64,000 nucleotides of DNA from Erwinia oleae. GTDB lineage: Bacteria > Pseudomonadota > Gammaproteobacteria > Enterobacterales > Enterobacteriaceae. Position 1 is the stretch's first letter. Each line of letters starts with the position of its first letter. The notes beneath the pieces are model-generated. The model had not been told where the DNA came from. It made no database searches and was given only the letters and a program-made list of their open reading frames with translations. Shown here piece after piece: positions 9,262 through 18,902 of this stretch. The stretch spans positions 1-64,000 of the forward strand of contig NZ_JNVB01000038.1 of NCBI RefSeq assembly GCF_000770305.1. Direction: 5' to 3'. The translations under genes were made by a program, and so were the position numbers.

Positions 9262-10536
9262 TTACTGCCAGACGATCAACGTGTAGTTTTTCTTGCCGCG
9301 ACGCAGCAGCGTGAAGCGGTTAAACAAACGGTCGTCCTGCTCAAACGTATAGTCCGCATTAAGCTGCACCTCGCCGTTGATGCTGACCGCTTTAGAGTCA
9401 ATCAGCTTGCGCGCCTGGCCGCGCGACGGCGCAAGCTCGCCATCGACCATCGCCTGTTGCAGATCCTGCCCCTGCGCCAGCTTAACAATCGGCATGCCGT
9501 CCTGCGCCAGCTGTTCGAAGTCCGCTTCGGTCATCTCGCTCAGGCTGCCTGCAAAGAGGCTGTTGGTGATGCGCTGCGCGGCCGCCAGCCCTGCTTCGCC
9601 GTGTACCAGACGGGTAACCTGTTCGGCCAGCACGTACTGGGCGCGCGGCGCACGGCCGCTGTTTTTATCGTCTTCTTCCAGCGCGGCAATCTCTTCCGTG
9701 CTCATAAAGGTGAAGAATTTGAGGAAGCGGTAAACGTCCGCATCGGCGGTGTTGATCCAGAACTGGTAGAACTTGTACGGGCTGGTTTTCTTCGCGTCGA
9801 GCCAGACCGCGCCACCTTCGGTTTTGCCAAATTTGGTGCCGTCCGCTTTGGTGATCAACGGCACGGTCAGACCAAAGACCTGGTTCTGATGCAGACGCCG
9901 CGTCAGATCGATGCCGGAGGTGATATTGCCCCACTGATCGGAACCGCCGATTTGCAGCGCCACGCCATAGCGTTCATTCAGGCAGGCAAAGTCGTAACCC
10001 TGAAGCAGATTGTAGGAGAACTCGGTAAAAGAAATGCCCTGATCGTCGCGGTTCAGACGCTGCTTCACCGCTTCTTTGTTGATCATCTGGTTCACGGAGA
10101 AGTGCTTACCGATATCGCGCAGGAAAGTCAGCACGTTCATGCTGCCAAACCAGTCGTAGTTGTTGGCGGCGACGGCGCTGTTTTCACCGCAGTCAAAATT
10201 CAGGAAAGGCGCCACCTGATGACGGATTTTATCAACCCATTCGTTGACCGTCTCTGCGGTGTTCAGCTTGCGTTCGGCTGCCTTGAAACTTGGATCGCCG
10301 ATCAACCCCGTTGCGCCGCCCACCAGCGCCACCGGGCGGTGACCGGCATCCTGGAAACGTTTCAGGCAGAGCAGCGGCACCAGATGTCCCAGATGCAGGC
10401 TGTCGGCTGTCGGATCGAAACCGCAATAGAGTGCGATTGGCCCCTGCGCCAGTCGTACTGCTAACGCGTCTTCGTCCGTTACCTGGGCGACAAGCCCTCG
10501 CTCTTGCAATTGTTTAATCAGGTTACTGCTGGCCAT
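9262..10536 (-). CDS. tyrS: Tyrosyl-tRNA synthetase
   Basis: A 424-residue class I aminoacyl-tRNA synthetase that charges tRNA-Tyr. The HIGH-type motif is HLGH (about residue 47) and the KMSKS-type motif is KFGKT (about residue 235). The C-terminal S4 RNA-binding domain is present ([20 protein letters not shown]). The start [15 protein letters not shown] matches E. coli, so the upstream ATG at 10548 is rejected; GGAG lies 7 bp before the chosen ATG. The 112-bp gap to pdxH leaves room for its own promoter. Confidence 0.96.
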   Translation of the reverse strand: MASSNLIKQLQERGLVAQVTDEDALAVRLAQGPIALYCGFDPTADSLHLGHLVPLLCLKRFQDAGHRPVALVGGATGLIGDPSFKAAERKLNTAETVNEWVDKIRHQVAPFLNFDCGENSAVAANNYDWFGSMNVLTFLRDIGKHFSVNQMINKEAVKQRLNRDDQGISFTEFSYNLLQGYDFACLNERYGVALQIGGSDQWGNITSGIDLTRRLHQNQVFGLTVPLITKADGTKFGKTEGGAVWLDAKKTSPYKFYQFWINTADADVYRFLKFFTFMSTEEIAALEEDDKNSGRAPRAQYVLAEQVTRLVHGEAGLAAAQRITNSLFAGSLSEMTEADFEQLAQDGMPIVKLAQGQDLQQAMVDGELAPSRGQARKLIDSKAVSINGEVQLNADYTFEQDDRLFNRFTLLRRGKKNYTLIVWQ

Positions 10537-10648
10537 CTGAGACTCCATGTTGATACATCGACCCGTTGCGTGTTCGGGAAAAATAAGGCGTACAGAATAA
10601 AGCGCCGGCTCGCTCTGTGCCAGCGCTTAAGGGGATTATTTCATGGTT

Positions 10649-11305
10649 TCACGGTGCAAGACGGTCGATTTTCCAGCCGTCCTCTTCGCGCTGATAAAAA
10701 AAGCGGTCATGCAGGCGATGTTCGCCGCCCTGCCAGAATTCCATGGAGTCGATGGTGATGCGAAAACCACCCCAGAAACTGGGCAGTGGGATCTCGCCCT
10801 GCTGAAACTTTTGCTTCAGCTCAAGAAACTTACTTTCAAGCACGCCGCGCGCGGAGATGCGGCTCGACTGCTTTGATACCCATGCGCCGATCTGGCTGTC
10901 GCGCGGGCGGCTGTGAAAGTATTTCATCACCTCCAGCATCGACAATTTTTCGGCCCGTCCCACCACCATGACCTGACGCTCCAGCATGTGCCACGGAAAA
11001 AGCAGGCTGATGCGCGGGTTGTGCTCCAGATGGTGTGCCTTGCGGCTGCCGAGATTGGTATAAAATACCATGCCGCGTGCATCGACATGCTTCAGCAGCA
11101 CGATACGCTGCCAGGGCTGGCCGGAGGCATCCACCGTTGCCACGCTCATTGCGGTGGCATCGGGAAGCTGTGCTTCTACCGCCTGGTTCAGCCATTTTTC
11201 AAATAACGCCAGGGGATCGGCAGGCAGATCGCCGCGCCGCAGACCACCGCGAATGTATTGGCGGCGCATGTGCGCAATCAGTTGTAAATTATCGCTCTCG
11301 TTCAT
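10649..11305 (-). CDS. pdxH: Pyridoxine/pyridoxamine 5'-phosphate oxidase
   Basis: A 218-residue FMN flavoprotein that oxidises PNP or PMP to pyridoxal phosphate, the last step of vitamin B6 synthesis. The FMN/substrate segments [18 protein letters not shown], the [12 protein letters not shown] loop, [16 protein letters not shown] and the C-terminal [12 protein letters not shown] are all conserved. Length equals the E. coli enzyme. It begins 23 bp after mliC and precedes tyrS and pdxY. Confidence 0.96.
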   Translation of the reverse strand: MNESDNLQLIAHMRRQYIRGGLRRGDLPADPLALFEKWLNQAVEAQLPDATAMSVATVDASGQPWQRIVLLKHVDARGMVFYTNLGSRKAHHLEHNPRISLLFPWHMLERQVMVVGRAEKLSMLEVMKYFHSRPRDSQIGAWVSKQSSRISARGVLESKFLELKQKFQQGEIPLPSFWGGFRITIDSMEFWQGGEHRLHDRFFYQREEDGWKIDRLAP

Positions 11306-11328
11306 CGCAATGCCTTCTGCTCAGAAAA

Positions 11329-11640
11329 TCAGCCGTGGTTCAGGCGGCAATCGTTGATGATGACTTTGTCGTTGCGTTCGATAAACGCCTCGTCCCCTTT
11401 TGACCAGAAAACATAGTTTCCGTCACTGTAGCGCGTACCTGACGCGGCAATCTGCTGCTTAAGCGTCAGCGGCGTGCCGTCGAGGATCATACTGACCTCC
11501 TGACGCACATTGTCCTGCACCACGGTCAGCGGCAGCGTGCCGCAGGTATAATGCAGCGTTTGCGGCGTCTGTTGCTCGTGCTGGAAGTAGCTACAGCCCG
11601 ACAGTAAAATCAGGGCGAGGCCCGGAAGCAGCAATTTCAT
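11329..11640 (-). CDS. mliC: Membrane-bound C-type lysozyme inhibitor MliC
   Basis: A 103-residue outer-membrane lipoprotein that inhibits host c-type lysozyme. The start at 11640 (GGAG 6 bp before) gives a lipoprotein signal MKLLLPGLALILLSGC with the lipidated Cys16. The mature domain has the MliC core YTCGTLPLTVVQD and ends KVIINDCRL, with two cysteines placed for a disulfide. A longer frame from 11661 adds seven residues before the signal and is less likely. It lies between anmK and pdxH in E. coli order. Confidence 0.92.
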   Translation of the reverse strand: MKLLLPGLALILLSGCSYFQHEQQTPQTLHYTCGTLPLTVVQDNVRQEVSMILDGTPLTLKQQIAASGTRYSDGNYVFWSKGDEAFIERNDKVIINDCRLNHG

Positions 11641-11697
11641 AAATTCTCCATGTTGTGTCAACGTTGCCCGTCACCTGCGCAGCGGACAAAACGGTAT

Positions 11698-12813
11698 TTA
11701 GCGCGAACGGTTGGCGGGGAAAATTGCGCCAATGACCGATGCTTCGCGCGCGCCGGTCACCGAGGGCAAATTGCCGGGCAGGCCTGAAAGCGTACGCCAG
11801 GCAAGCCACGCGAAGGCCAGCGCTTCCATATCATCGCCGCTGATGCCCGCTTCGTCGGTGGTCATGACCTGGGTGCCCGATAAATGCGCTGCCAGTCGCG
11901 TCATCAGCAGCGGATTACGGCTGCCGCCGCCGCATACCAGCAGTCGCTCGCAGCCGCCGTTTAAACTCACCTGCTCCGCAATGGTGGATGCGGTCAGTTC
12001 GGCCAGCGTCGCCTGCACATCCTGCGGCGCAAGGCCGGGAAAATGGGCCAGCTGTCGCGCGATCCATGCCAGATTAAAATACTCTCTGCCGGTGGATTTG
12101 GGGGCCGGAAGCGCAAACCAGGGATCGGCCTGCATCTGCTGAAGCAGCGGCCAGACCACGGTGCCGCCGCTTCCCCATGCGCCGTCTTTATCGTAGCCGA
12201 CACCCTGATGACGCCAGATCCAGGCGTCCATCAGCATATTGCCGGGGCCGGTATCATAGCCACCCGCGACTTTTCCCGGTATCAGCAACGACAGGTTAGC
12301 GATGCCGCCAATGTTCAGCACCATTCTCCGCTCGCCAGGATGCATCAGAACCGCCTGATGAAAAGCGGGAACCAGCGGCGCGCCCTGTCCGCCAAGCGCC
12401 ATATCACGGCGGCGAAAATCACCGACGACGGTAATGCCGGTGAGGGCGACGATCTGATTGTTATCGCCGATTTGCAGCGTATTCGGCGCTTCGCCCTGAG
12501 GCTCATGCCACACCGTCTGTCCGTGGCAGCCGATGGCCGTGATGTCCTCTTTACCTAATCCCTGCTGGTGCAACAGGATCTGTACCGCTTCAGCGAACAG
12601 CCGACCCAGTCGGCAGTCGAGCTGCCCCATTTGCGACAGCGTCAGCGACTGCCCCTGGCAGATCGCCAGGACGTCTTCCCTCAGCGCCGGAGGAAAAGGA
12701 TGGCAGTAGCTGGCCTGCTGCGCCACCATCCGTTCATCAATGGCGGCCAGCACCACATCGACGCCGTCCAGGCTGGTGCCTGACATAACGCCTATATAAC
12801 GTCCCGATTTCAT
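11698..12813 (-). CDS. anmK: Anhydro-N-acetylmuramic acid kinase
   Basis: A 371-residue cytosolic kinase that opens and phosphorylates 1,6-anhydro-MurNAc to MurNAc-6-phosphate during murein recycling. The phosphate-binding [14 protein letters not shown] near residues 9-22, [11 protein letters not shown], and [15 protein letters not shown] are family motifs. Length is close to the E. coli enzyme (369). It starts the minus-strand run of five genes down to pdxY; slyB diverges upstream across 277 bp. Confidence 0.95.
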   Translation of the reverse strand: MKSGRYIGVMSGTSLDGVDVVLAAIDERMVAQQASYCHPFPPALREDVLAICQGQSLTLSQMGQLDCRLGRLFAEAVQILLHQQGLGKEDITAIGCHGQTVWHEPQGEAPNTLQIGDNNQIVALTGITVVGDFRRRDMALGGQGAPLVPAFHQAVLMHPGERRMVLNIGGIANLSLLIPGKVAGGYDTGPGNMLMDAWIWRHQGVGYDKDGAWGSGGTVVWPLLQQMQADPWFALPAPKSTGREYFNLAWIARQLAHFPGLAPQDVQATLAELTASTIAEQVSLNGGCERLLVCGGGSRNPLLMTRLAAHLSGTQVMTTDEAGISGDDMEALAFAWLAWRTLSGLPGNLPSVTGAREASVIGAIFPANRSR

Positions 12814-13031
12814 TATTTGCCTTCAGGGTAACGGTATTCAAAGCATCCGCCCTACAGATTCGCAAAATTAGCGCGTCAATTCTATGATTAACTGTGCATT
12901 TTTAAACTGGCTGTGACCTTTCGCAGCGCGGCGCGATTTTACGATTTGATTTATTTCTGGTTTAATCCGCCTGCGTTACGCTCTGAGACGGTTTTTTTAT
13001 TTAAAACGTTACCAGGGCGCAGCCCGTGCCA

Positions 13032-13037
13032 TATAAT
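13032..13037 (+). promoter_or_regulatory. -10 element of the slyB promoter
   Basis: A perfect TATAAT lies 54 bp before the slyB ATG. In E. coli slyB is activated by PhoP, whose box replaces the -35 element; the T-rich stretch 12991-13012 is in the right place but matches the PhoP repeat only weakly. Confidence 0.6.
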
Positions 13038-13090
13038 GAAGTTACTGCTGTATTTTTTCACAGCGCGCACATAAGAATGGAGTTTTAACG

Positions 13091-13558
13091 ATGATAAAAC
13101 GTTTATTAATCGTGGCACTTACCGGAGTGACATTAGCAGGATGCACCAATTCAGATACGCTTTCCGGGGATGTTTATAGCGCATCTGAAGCAAAACAGGT
13201 GCAAAGCGTTTCCTACGGGACGCTGGTTCATGTCCGGCCAATTCAGATTCAGGGCGGTGATGACAGCAATGTTATTGGCGCGATTGGCGGTGCCGTTCTG
13301 GGTGGATTCCTGGGTAATACCATCGGCGGCGGCGCAGGCCGGAGTCTGGCGACTGCGGCGGGAGCCGTGGCAGGCGGCGTTGCCGGCCAGGGCGTGCAGG
13401 GTGCCGTTAATAAAACAAATGGCGTAGAGCTGGAAGTTCGCAAGGACGACGGCAACACCATTCTGGTGGTGCAAAAGCAGGCCGCCAGCCGTTTCTCCGT
13501 TGGACAGCGCGTGATGCTGGCTTCAAACGGCAGCCAGGTTACCGTTTCGCCTCGTTAA
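13091..13558 (+). CDS. slyB: Outer-membrane lipoprotein SlyB
   Basis: A 155-residue glycine-zipper lipoprotein of the SlyB/PcP family. The lipobox is LAGC with lipidated Cys18. Residues about 55-100 form the glycine zipper (GAIGGAVLGGFLGNTIGGG and following GxxxG repeats), which inserts into the membrane, followed by a small beta-rich domain. It is known in E. coli and Salmonella as a PhoPQ-regulated envelope protein. AATGGAG upstream gives the ribosome site. It is divergent from anmK and convergent with slyA. Confidence 0.95.
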   Translation: MIKRLLIVALTGVTLAGCTNSDTLSGDVYSASEAKQVQSVSYGTLVHVRPIQIQGGDDSNVIGAIGGAVLGGFLGNTIGGGAGRSLATAAGAVAGGVAGQGVQGAVNKTNGVELEVRKDDGNTILVVQKQAASRFSVGQRVMLASNGSQVTVSPR

Positions 13559-13563
13559 GTCAT

Positions 13564-13592
13564 AAAAAAACCGGCTACCGCCGGTTTTTTTT
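13564..13592. terminator. Bidirectional terminator between slyB and slyA
   Basis: CCGGC-TACC-GCCGG (13571-13584) with A7 on the left and T8 on the right; the T run touches the slyA stop codon. Confidence 0.9.
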
Positions 13593-14029
13593 CAATCATT
13601 TCGCTGCTGAAGTTCAAGTATATTTTTTTCTAAGTGCGCTATCAGTATTACCATTTTATCCACGTCCTGCTGGGAAATACCCGCAAGAATGTCGTCCCGC
13701 GTCGCATCAATAACGTGCTCAACCTCGCTGATAATCGGCGCGGCTTCCGGCGTAAGCTTGATGCGTTTGGCGCGGCGGTCGCTGACGCACGTGGTGCGGG
13801 TAATTAACCCTTTTTCTTCCAGCTGATCCAGGGTGCGAACCAGCGACGGCTGCTCAATGCCAATGGCTTTGGCAAGCTGTATTTGCGACTGCTCAGGCGG
13901 CAGTTGATGAATATTGTGCAGTGTAACCCAATGCGTTTGTGTGAGTTCAAGCGGCTTTAGACGCTGATCAATGAGGGCGCGCCAAATGCGTACCAATCTT
14001 GCAAGGTCTGTTCCCAATGGTGTGTCCAA
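13592..14029 (-). CDS. slyA: MarR-family transcriptional regulator SlyA
   Basis: A 145-residue winged-helix regulator that counteracts H-NS and controls envelope and virulence genes in enterics. The N-terminal dimer helices ([23 protein letters not shown]) and the recognition helix [22 protein letters not shown] with wing [11 protein letters not shown] are nearly identical to E. coli SlyA; the C-terminal 40 residues are more divergent. A SlyA palindrome lies 16 bp before its start, indicating autoregulation. Confidence 0.95.
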   Translation of the reverse strand: MDTPLGTDLARLVRIWRALIDQRLKPLELTQTHWVTLHNIHQLPPEQSQIQLAKAIGIEQPSLVRTLDQLEEKGLITRTTCVSDRRAKRIKLTPEAAPIISEVEHVIDATRDDILAGISQQDVDKMVILIAHLEKNILELQQRND

Positions 14030-14045
14030 TTCAATCTCCTTATAA

Positions 14046-14057
14046 TTAGCTTGCTAT
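14046..14057 (-). promoter_or_regulatory. SlyA operator at the slyA promoter
   Basis: TTAGCTTGCTAT matches 11 of 12 positions of the known SlyA palindrome (TTAGCAAGCTAA, same on the other strand). It is 16 bp upstream of the slyA start, where it would overlap the promoter. Confidence 0.75.
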
Positions 14058-14187
14058 GTATTATGCCTCATCAAAGGTCATTCTGCGAGTTTACCAGACA
14101 AAATACAAATTCGTCTTATGTTCGCCTCGCATTATTGTCACGCCGATGCTCAATCATTTATATGTTAAGCATCGGCAAGCCGACAGC

Positions 14188-14706
14188 TTAAATTACGCCA
14201 CAGGCAAAGCGGTCGCCGCCACCGCCTAAAGGCGCAGGATGATCCGCATGGTTATCGCCGCCCACGTGTACCATCAGCGCATGGCCTTTCACCTCTGACA
14301 GTTTTTTCAGGCGCGGCGCCAGGACCGGATAGGTCGCTTTACCATCGGGAGTCACGTAAAGCGCCGGCAGATCGCCCAAATGCCCCTGCTGCCATGGGCC
14401 AAGGTGCTTACCTGTTTTTTGCGGATCCAGATGTCCGCCTGCCGCGCCTGCCGGCACCGTCTTGCCGTCTTTCGATTGCGGATCGCAGCTACCGTTCGCA
14501 TGAACGTGAAAACCGTGAATACCCGCAGGCAAGGATTTCAGATCGGGCGTGAAGGTCAGACCATATTCTGTTTCATCAATGGTGACCGAGCCAATACTCT
14601 CGCCCGCGCCCTGCGTCGTAGCCAGTTTGATTTCTACTTTTTCACTGGCGGCATACGCTGTGCTACAGCCTGCTATGAGCGCCGCGATTAACGTCAATCT
14701 TTTCAT
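14188..14706 (-). CDS. sodC: Cu,Zn superoxide dismutase, exported
   Basis: A 172-residue periplasmic superoxide dismutase that removes superoxide outside the cytosol. Metal ligands sit in [24 protein letters not shown] and [11 protein letters not shown]; the structural disulfide cysteines are in GSCDP and at the C-terminal RFACGVI. The signal sequence [19 protein letters not shown] is unusual: it offers both a signal peptidase I site (AYA-A) and a lipobox-like IAGC at residues 11-14. The E. coli protein has no cysteine there. The E. coli neighbours ydhIJK are missing. Confidence 0.94.
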   Translation of the reverse strand: MKRLTLIAALIAGCSTAYAASEKVEIKLATTQGAGESIGSVTIDETEYGLTFTPDLKSLPAGIHGFHVHANGSCDPQSKDGKTVPAGAAGGHLDPQKTGKHLGPWQQGHLGDLPALYVTPDGKATYPVLAPRLKKLSEVKGHALMVHVGGDNHADHPAPLGGGGDRFACGVI

Positions 14707-14831
14707 AAGTTCACCTGTCTCTGTTACCGGAGCTTTAAGCCTGGTTTCTGCGCAAAAAAATGCCCGTTAAACCCGTCATGCTGACGATTCTTTACGACAT
14801 GATGCGAAGGCGCGCGGAAAATGCAGGCGCA

Positions 14832-15071
14832 TTAAAACAGCGAAGGCTGCTCAGGCAGATCGGGCGCCTCGGTTTTTCCGCTGCGCCGCAGACGCAGGAA
14901 GCGCTGATGACAGAGCCTGAGTACCTCACGCTTTTGCGCGTCACTGAACTGCATCCAGTGAAAACGCTCATCGCGACTGCGTAAACAGCCACGGCAGTAG
15001 CCCCGGTCATCTGACTGGCAAATTCCCCGGCAGGGACTGGGAACGGGAAAAAACTCTAACTGTTCAGCCAC
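14832..15071 (-). CDS. ydhL: DUF1289 small Cys-rich protein YdhL
   Basis: A 79-residue protein of the DUF1289 family. Four cysteines (14, 18, 26, 29) in the pattern SPCRGIC-N7-CRGC could bind a metal, followed by a helical segment with RDERFHWMQFSDAQKREVL. The start is GTG with AGGAG six bases before it. The function is not established. It sits divergently from the NemR regulon, as in E. coli. Confidence 0.85.
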   Translation of the reverse strand: MAEQLEFFPVPSPCRGICQSDDRGYCRGCLRSRDERFHWMQFSDAQKREVLRLCHQRFLRLRRSGKTEAPDLPEQPSLF

Positions 15072-15200
15072 TGACGCTCCTGACTTAGCACTTTCTTTAA
15101 TTGAAGATCGAATCAGCCGTCACCGCAAGTTTCCACGGTATTTCAGTGAGAGCGCTTTCTCATGATGAGCACTTCGTGCCGTCCGGCCAGCCGCTATTTG

Positions 15201-15222
15201 TAACAGACCGACCGGTCTGTTA
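15201..15222. promoter_or_regulatory. NemR operator
   Basis: A 22-bp perfect inverted repeat, TAACAGACC-N4-GGTCTGTTA, ends 11 bp before the nemR ATG. NemR in E. coli binds a comparable AGACC/GGTCT palindrome, so the nemRA-gloA operon is probably autorepressed and induced by electrophiles and hypochlorite. Confidence 0.85.
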
Positions 15223-15233
15223 CGGTGACGCTC

Positions 15234-15827
15234 ATGAAAACAACACGATTTAATACCCGTGAACATCTTCTCACCATCGGCCAGACGCTCTGTACACGGC
15301 ACGGCTTCAATGGCATGGGACTGATTGAGCTGCTAAAGGTGGCAGAGGTGCCGAAGGGATCGTTTTATCACTATTTCCCCTCCAAAGAGGCGTTCGGCGT
15401 CGCGATGCTTGAACGCTATTTCGCACACTATCATCAGTGCCTGCTCAATGCCCTTAATGCCGACAATGGCGATCGGCGCAGTTGCCTTGTTGCCTATTAC
15501 CGACAGTCACTTGACGCCTGGCGTTATGAGAACAACGTTGCCGGTTGCCTCTCCGTGAAGCTCTCTGCGGAGGTGTGCGATCTCTCTGAGCCCATGCGCA
15601 TGGCGCTTGATACCGGTTCAAAAGCGCTGGTTGCCACTCTTGCCGATGCCCTTGCGCAGGGGGAGCAGGAAGGAAGCCTGATGCTGAAAACGCCAGCGAC
15701 AGCGCTGGCACAGACCATTTATACCCTGTGGCTTGGGGCCAGTTTGCAAAGCAAAATTGCCAGAGAATCGACCGCGCTGGAGAACGCGCTGGCGCATATC
15801 GAATGCCTTCTTTCAGGATCACATTAA
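15234..15827 (+). CDS. nemR: TetR-family repressor NemR
   Basis: A 197-residue repressor that senses N-ethylmaleimide, quinones, methylglyoxal and hypochlorite through cysteines. The HTH is in [27 protein letters not shown] (about residues 29-55), nearly identical to E. coli; the rest is more divergent but keeps the redox-region cysteine in [13 protein letters not shown]. The ATG at 15234 after GGTGA is preferred to a GTG at 15225. It is the first gene of nemR-nemA-gloA. Confidence 0.92.
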   Translation: MKTTRFNTREHLLTIGQTLCTRHGFNGMGLIELLKVAEVPKGSFYHYFPSKEAFGVAMLERYFAHYHQCLLNALNADNGDRRSCLVAYYRQSLDAWRYENNVAGCLSVKLSAEVCDLSEPMRMALDTGSKALVATLADALAQGEQEGSLMLKTPATALAQTIYTLWLGASLQSKIARESTALENALAHIECLLSGSH

Positions 15828-15858
15828 AAAACCGTTAACCGGTCTATCAGGAGTACCT

Positions 15859-16962
15859 ATGCCATTGAATAAGCTGTTTACGCCATTAAAAACAGGCGCA
15901 ATTACCGTACCGAACCGCATTTTTATGGCGCCGCTGACGCGTCTGCGCAGCATTGAGCCAGGCGACATCCCCACGCCGCTGATGGGCGAATACTATCGTC
16001 AGCGCGCCAGCGCCGGTTTGATCATTACCGAAGCCACGCAAATTTCTGCGCAGGCAAAAGGCTACGCGGGCGCGCCTGGCCTGCACTCAGCCGAACAAAT
16101 CGCCGCGTGGAAAGCGATCAACGCAGGTATTCATCAGGATGGCGGCCACAGCGCCGTACAGCTGTGGCATACCGGCCGGATTTCGCATAACAGCGTGCAG
16201 CCCGATGGTAAGGCGCCGGTGTCATCTTCTGCAATCAACGCCGAAACGCGCACCTCGCTGCGTGATGAAAATGGCCAGGCGATTCGTGAAGCAACCTCCA
16301 CGCCGCGTGCGCTGACGCTGGATGAGATCCCCGGCGTGGTTAATGACTTCCGTCAGGCGGTAATCAACGCCCGTGAGGCCGACTTCGATTTGGTGGAGCT
16401 GCACTCTGCGCACGGTTACCTCATTCATCAGTTTCTCTCTCCGGCCTCTAACCAGCGCGACGACATTTACGGCGGCAGCGTTGAAAACCGTACCCGCTTC
16501 GCGCTGGAAGTGGTCGATGCCGCCATCGATGGCTGGAGCGCCGACCGTATTGGTATCCGTATCTCGCCGCTCGGCCCGTTCAACGGGCTGGACAACGGCG
16601 AAGATCAGGAGCAGGCCGCTCTTTATTACATCGCTGAACTGGCGAAGCGTAATCTGGCTTATCTGCACCTCTCTGAACCCGACTGGGCGGGCGGCAAGCC
16701 TTACAGCGATGCCTTCCGCAAAGCGATACGTCAGGCGTACCCTGGCGTGATTGTCGGGGCAGGCGCCTATACCGCCGAAAAAGCAGAAACGCTGATTGAA
16801 CAGGGCCTGATTGATGCCGCCGCGTTTGGCCGCGTCTATATCGCTAACCCGGATCTTGTCGAACGCCTGCGTATAAACGCGCCGCTGAATGAACCCAAAC
16901 CCGAGTCTTTTTACGGCGGCGGTACCGAAGGCTATACCGATTATCCCACCCTCGCCGATTAA
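15859..16962 (+). CDS. nemA: N-ethylmaleimide reductase (Old Yellow Enzyme family)
   Basis: A 367-residue FMN-dependent ene-reductase that reduces N-ethylmaleimide, quinones and nitro compounds. It is a TIM barrel; the substrate-binding histidine pair and FMN loop are in [16 protein letters not shown] and [11 protein letters not shown]. The start ATG at 15859 follows AGGAG with 5 bp spacing and matches E. coli (MPLNKLF against the same region); the longer frame from 15733 runs through nemR. Its leader contains ACCGGTCTA, half of the NemR palindrome. Confidence 0.96.
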   Translation: MPLNKLFTPLKTGAITVPNRIFMAPLTRLRSIEPGDIPTPLMGEYYRQRASAGLIITEATQISAQAKGYAGAPGLHSAEQIAAWKAINAGIHQDGGHSAVQLWHTGRISHNSVQPDGKAPVSSSAINAETRTSLRDENGQAIREATSTPRALTLDEIPGVVNDFRQAVINAREADFDLVELHSAHGYLIHQFLSPASNQRDDIYGGSVENRTRFALEVVDAAIDGWSADRIGIRISPLGPFNGLDNGEDQEQAALYYIAELAKRNLAYLHLSEPDWAGGKPYSDAFRKAIRQAYPGVIVGAGAYTAEKAETLIEQGLIDAAAFGRVYIANPDLVERLRINAPLNEPKPESFYGGGTEGYTDYPTLAD

Positions 16963-17056
16963 CTCTGCGCCCGCTTCTTTACGGAAGCGGCGCGGTAATT
17001 TCGCTATACTTGTTTTTTTACCGTTATCGGATGATGACGCTTATAAAGAGGATGTT

Positions 17057-17464
17057 ATGCGCTTACTTCACACCATGCTGCGCGTTGGCGATCTGCAACG
17101 CTCCATCGATTTTTATACTAATGTGCTCGGTATGCGCGTTCTTCGCACCAGCGAAAACAGCGAGTACAAGTATACGCTGGCGTTTGTGGGCTATACCGAC
17201 GAGAGCGAAGGCGCTGTCATTGAGCTGACCTGGAACTGGGGCGTGGACAGTTACAACCTCGGCGACGCCTACGGGCACATCGCGCTGGGCGTGGACGATG
17301 TCGCCGCCACCTGCGACAGCATTCGTCAGGCGGGCGGTAATGTCACCCGCGAAGCCGGCCCGGTGAAAGGCGGCACAACGATTATCGCCTTTGTTGAAGA
17401 TCCCGATGGTTACAAAATCGAGCTGATTGAAAACAAACACGCGGGTCACGGCCTCGGCGCCTGA
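17057..17464 (+). CDS. gloA: Glyoxalase I (lactoylglutathione lyase)
   Basis: A 135-residue Ni-dependent enzyme converting the methylglyoxal-glutathione adduct to S-lactoylglutathione. Metal ligands His5, the Glu in AVIELTWN, the His in YGHIAL and the Glu in KIELIE are present. The start (GAGGATGTTATG) matches E. coli length. It is co-transcribed with nemRA, so methylglyoxal sensed by NemR raises GloA. Confidence 0.96.
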   Translation: MRLLHTMLRVGDLQRSIDFYTNVLGMRVLRTSENSEYKYTLAFVGYTDESEGAVIELTWNWGVDSYNLGDAYGHIALGVDDVAATCDSIRQAGGNVTREAGPVKGGTTIIAFVEDPDGYKIELIENKHAGHGLGA

Positions 17465-17468
17465 CGCA

Positions 17469-17494
17469 ACGGGTGCCGTCCGGCACCCGTTTCC
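17469..17494 (+). terminator. Terminator after gloA
   Basis: ACGGGTGCC-GTCC-GGCACCCGT followed by TTT, closing the nemRA-gloA operon. Confidence 0.8.
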
Positions 17495-17559
17495 CCTGCT
17501 GCATCCCTCGCTGAAATTTGCCATAATGCGCGCTGCTTTTTTCCCCCAGTGAGATCCTG

Positions 17560-18210
17560 ATGTCTGAAACAAACGAAATGAATGTTCTTAGCGGCCGTTT
17601 TCGCGGTTTTTACCCGGTAGTGATTGATGTGGAGACGGCAGGGTTTGACGCCAGAAGCAACGCCCTGCTGGAGATCGCTGCGGTAACGCTGAAAATGAAT
17701 CAGGATGGCTGGATGGAAAAAGATGCCACGCTGCACTTTCACGTCGAGCCGTTTGTCGGCTCCGTTCTGCAACCAGAAGCGCTGGCGTTTAACGGCATCG
17801 ATCCAACCAATCCGCTGCGCGGCGCGGTGAGCGAATATCATGCGCTGCATGAAATCTTCAAGCTGGTGCGCAAAGGGATTAAGGACCAGGGCTGCAATCG
17901 CGCAATCATGGTGGCGCACAACGCCACCTTCGATCTCAGTTTCGTCAACGCGGCGGCCGAGCGCGCCAGCCTGAAGCGCAACCCTTTTCATCCTTTTGTG
18001 ACTTTTGATACCGCCGCGCTGAGCGGACTGGTGCTGGGGCAAACCGTGCTGGCCAAAGCCTGCGCGGCGGCACGCATTCCTTTTGACAGCAGCCAGGCGC
18101 ACTCGGCGCTGTACGATACCGAGCAGACGGCCGAGCTGTTCTGTGAACTGGTTAACCGCTGGAAGCGCCTGGGCGGCTGGCCGCTGCCGGCAATGGAAAA
18201 CGAGGCATAA
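17560..18210 (+). CDS. rnt: Ribonuclease T
   Basis: A 216-residue DEDDh 3'-5' exoribonuclease that trims the 3' ends of tRNA and other stable RNAs. Exo I is [12 protein letters not shown] (about residues 20-31), Exo II is in [11 protein letters not shown], and Exo IIIe is AHSALYDTE. The E. coli position FDHSFM reads FDLSFV here, a change next to but not at a catalytic acid. It lies downstream of gloA as in E. coli. Confidence 0.96.
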   Translation: MSETNEMNVLSGRFRGFYPVVIDVETAGFDARSNALLEIAAVTLKMNQDGWMEKDATLHFHVEPFVGSVLQPEALAFNGIDPTNPLRGAVSEYHALHEIFKLVRKGIKDQGCNRAIMVAHNATFDLSFVNAAAERASLKRNPFHPFVTFDTAALSGLVLGQTVLAKACAAARIPFDSSQAHSALYDTEQTAELFCELVNRWKRLGGWPLPAMENEA

Positions 18211-18233
18211 AAAAAGGCGGGATATCCCGCCTT
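18208..18233. terminator. Terminator between rnt and grxD
   Basis: GGCGGG-ATAT-CCCGCC (18216-18231). The A run to the left makes a good T tail for grxD on the minus strand; the plus-strand tail is poor. Confidence 0.8.
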
Positions 18234-18256
18234 ATATATTTGTCGTTCGAAACAAC

Positions 18257-18595
18257 TTACTGCGCCGCGTCTGAAGGATACTTCTGCGCGGTTTCTTTGA
18301 TCAGCTGTTGCAGTTCGCCGCGCTGATACATTTCGATAATGATATCGCAGCCGCCGACCAGCTCGCCATCCACCCACAGCTGCGGGAACGTTGGCCAGTT
18401 AGCGTATTTAGGCAGTTCAGCGCGTACTTCAGGATTTTGCAGAATATCGACATAGGCAAAGCGTTCACCGCAGGCGGAAAGCGCCTGGACGGCCTGGGCC
18501 GAGAAACCGCAGCTTGGCAGCTTCGGGGAGCCTTTCATATACAGCAGAATCGGGTTTTCTGCGATTTGGCGCTCAATTTTTTCAACAGTGCTCAT
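18257..18595 (-). CDS. grxD: Monothiol glutaredoxin 4
   Basis: A 112-residue CGFS-type glutaredoxin that carries [2Fe-2S] clusters with BolA partners. The active site SCGFSAQA is near residue 29 and the glutathione-binding WPTFPQLWVDGELVGGCDI follows. The ATG at 18595 gives MSTVEKIERQIAENP, as in E. coli (MSTTIEKIQRQIAENP-like); the longer frame from 18667 is rejected. Confidence 0.95.
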   Translation of the reverse strand: MSTVEKIERQIAENPILLYMKGSPKLPSCGFSAQAVQALSACGERFAYVDILQNPEVRAELPKYANWPTFPQLWVDGELVGGCDIIIEMYQRGELQQLIKETAQKYPSDAAQ

Positions 18596-18902
18596 AAATG
18601 CCTTCCTCAAACGGATATGTCGTGTCTTTTTATTGTAGCGGCTCTGCCGTCGTGATGAAAACGACATTTTCAGCAGGGTTATTTCTCCTGACGCGTTACC
18701 TTGCTCGTAGGGTCATTGTTTCCACGGCAGGTTAAATAAAACACATGCTTTTTTGCCAACGCTTTCTTGCGCTGAGTCATTGAAACAAAAAAGACCTTAC
18801 CTTTTGGCAAAAAGTTAGATTAGAATTGCCTGGCCCGTCTGCTCAACAGGCAGATAAATCTTATTGCCCTGCTTTTGCCGCTGGCGAAAGCACGAACTGT
18901 TA
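18596..18902. other. Divergent intergenic region grxD/mepH
   Basis: No gene is seen in 307 bases. A TAGAAT at about 18820-18826 with a loose TTACCT upstream could be the mepH promoter. Nothing else stands out. Confidence 0.4.

Noticed and set aside
12991..13012. PhoP box upstream of slyB
   Set aside because: Expected from E. coli and correctly placed, but the two repeats do not match the consensus well enough to call.
14142..14176. GCCGATGCT / AGCATCGGC inverted repeat between slyA and sodC
   Set aside because: The arms are perfect but the loop is 17 bases and no T tract follows, so a terminator or operator cannot be claimed.
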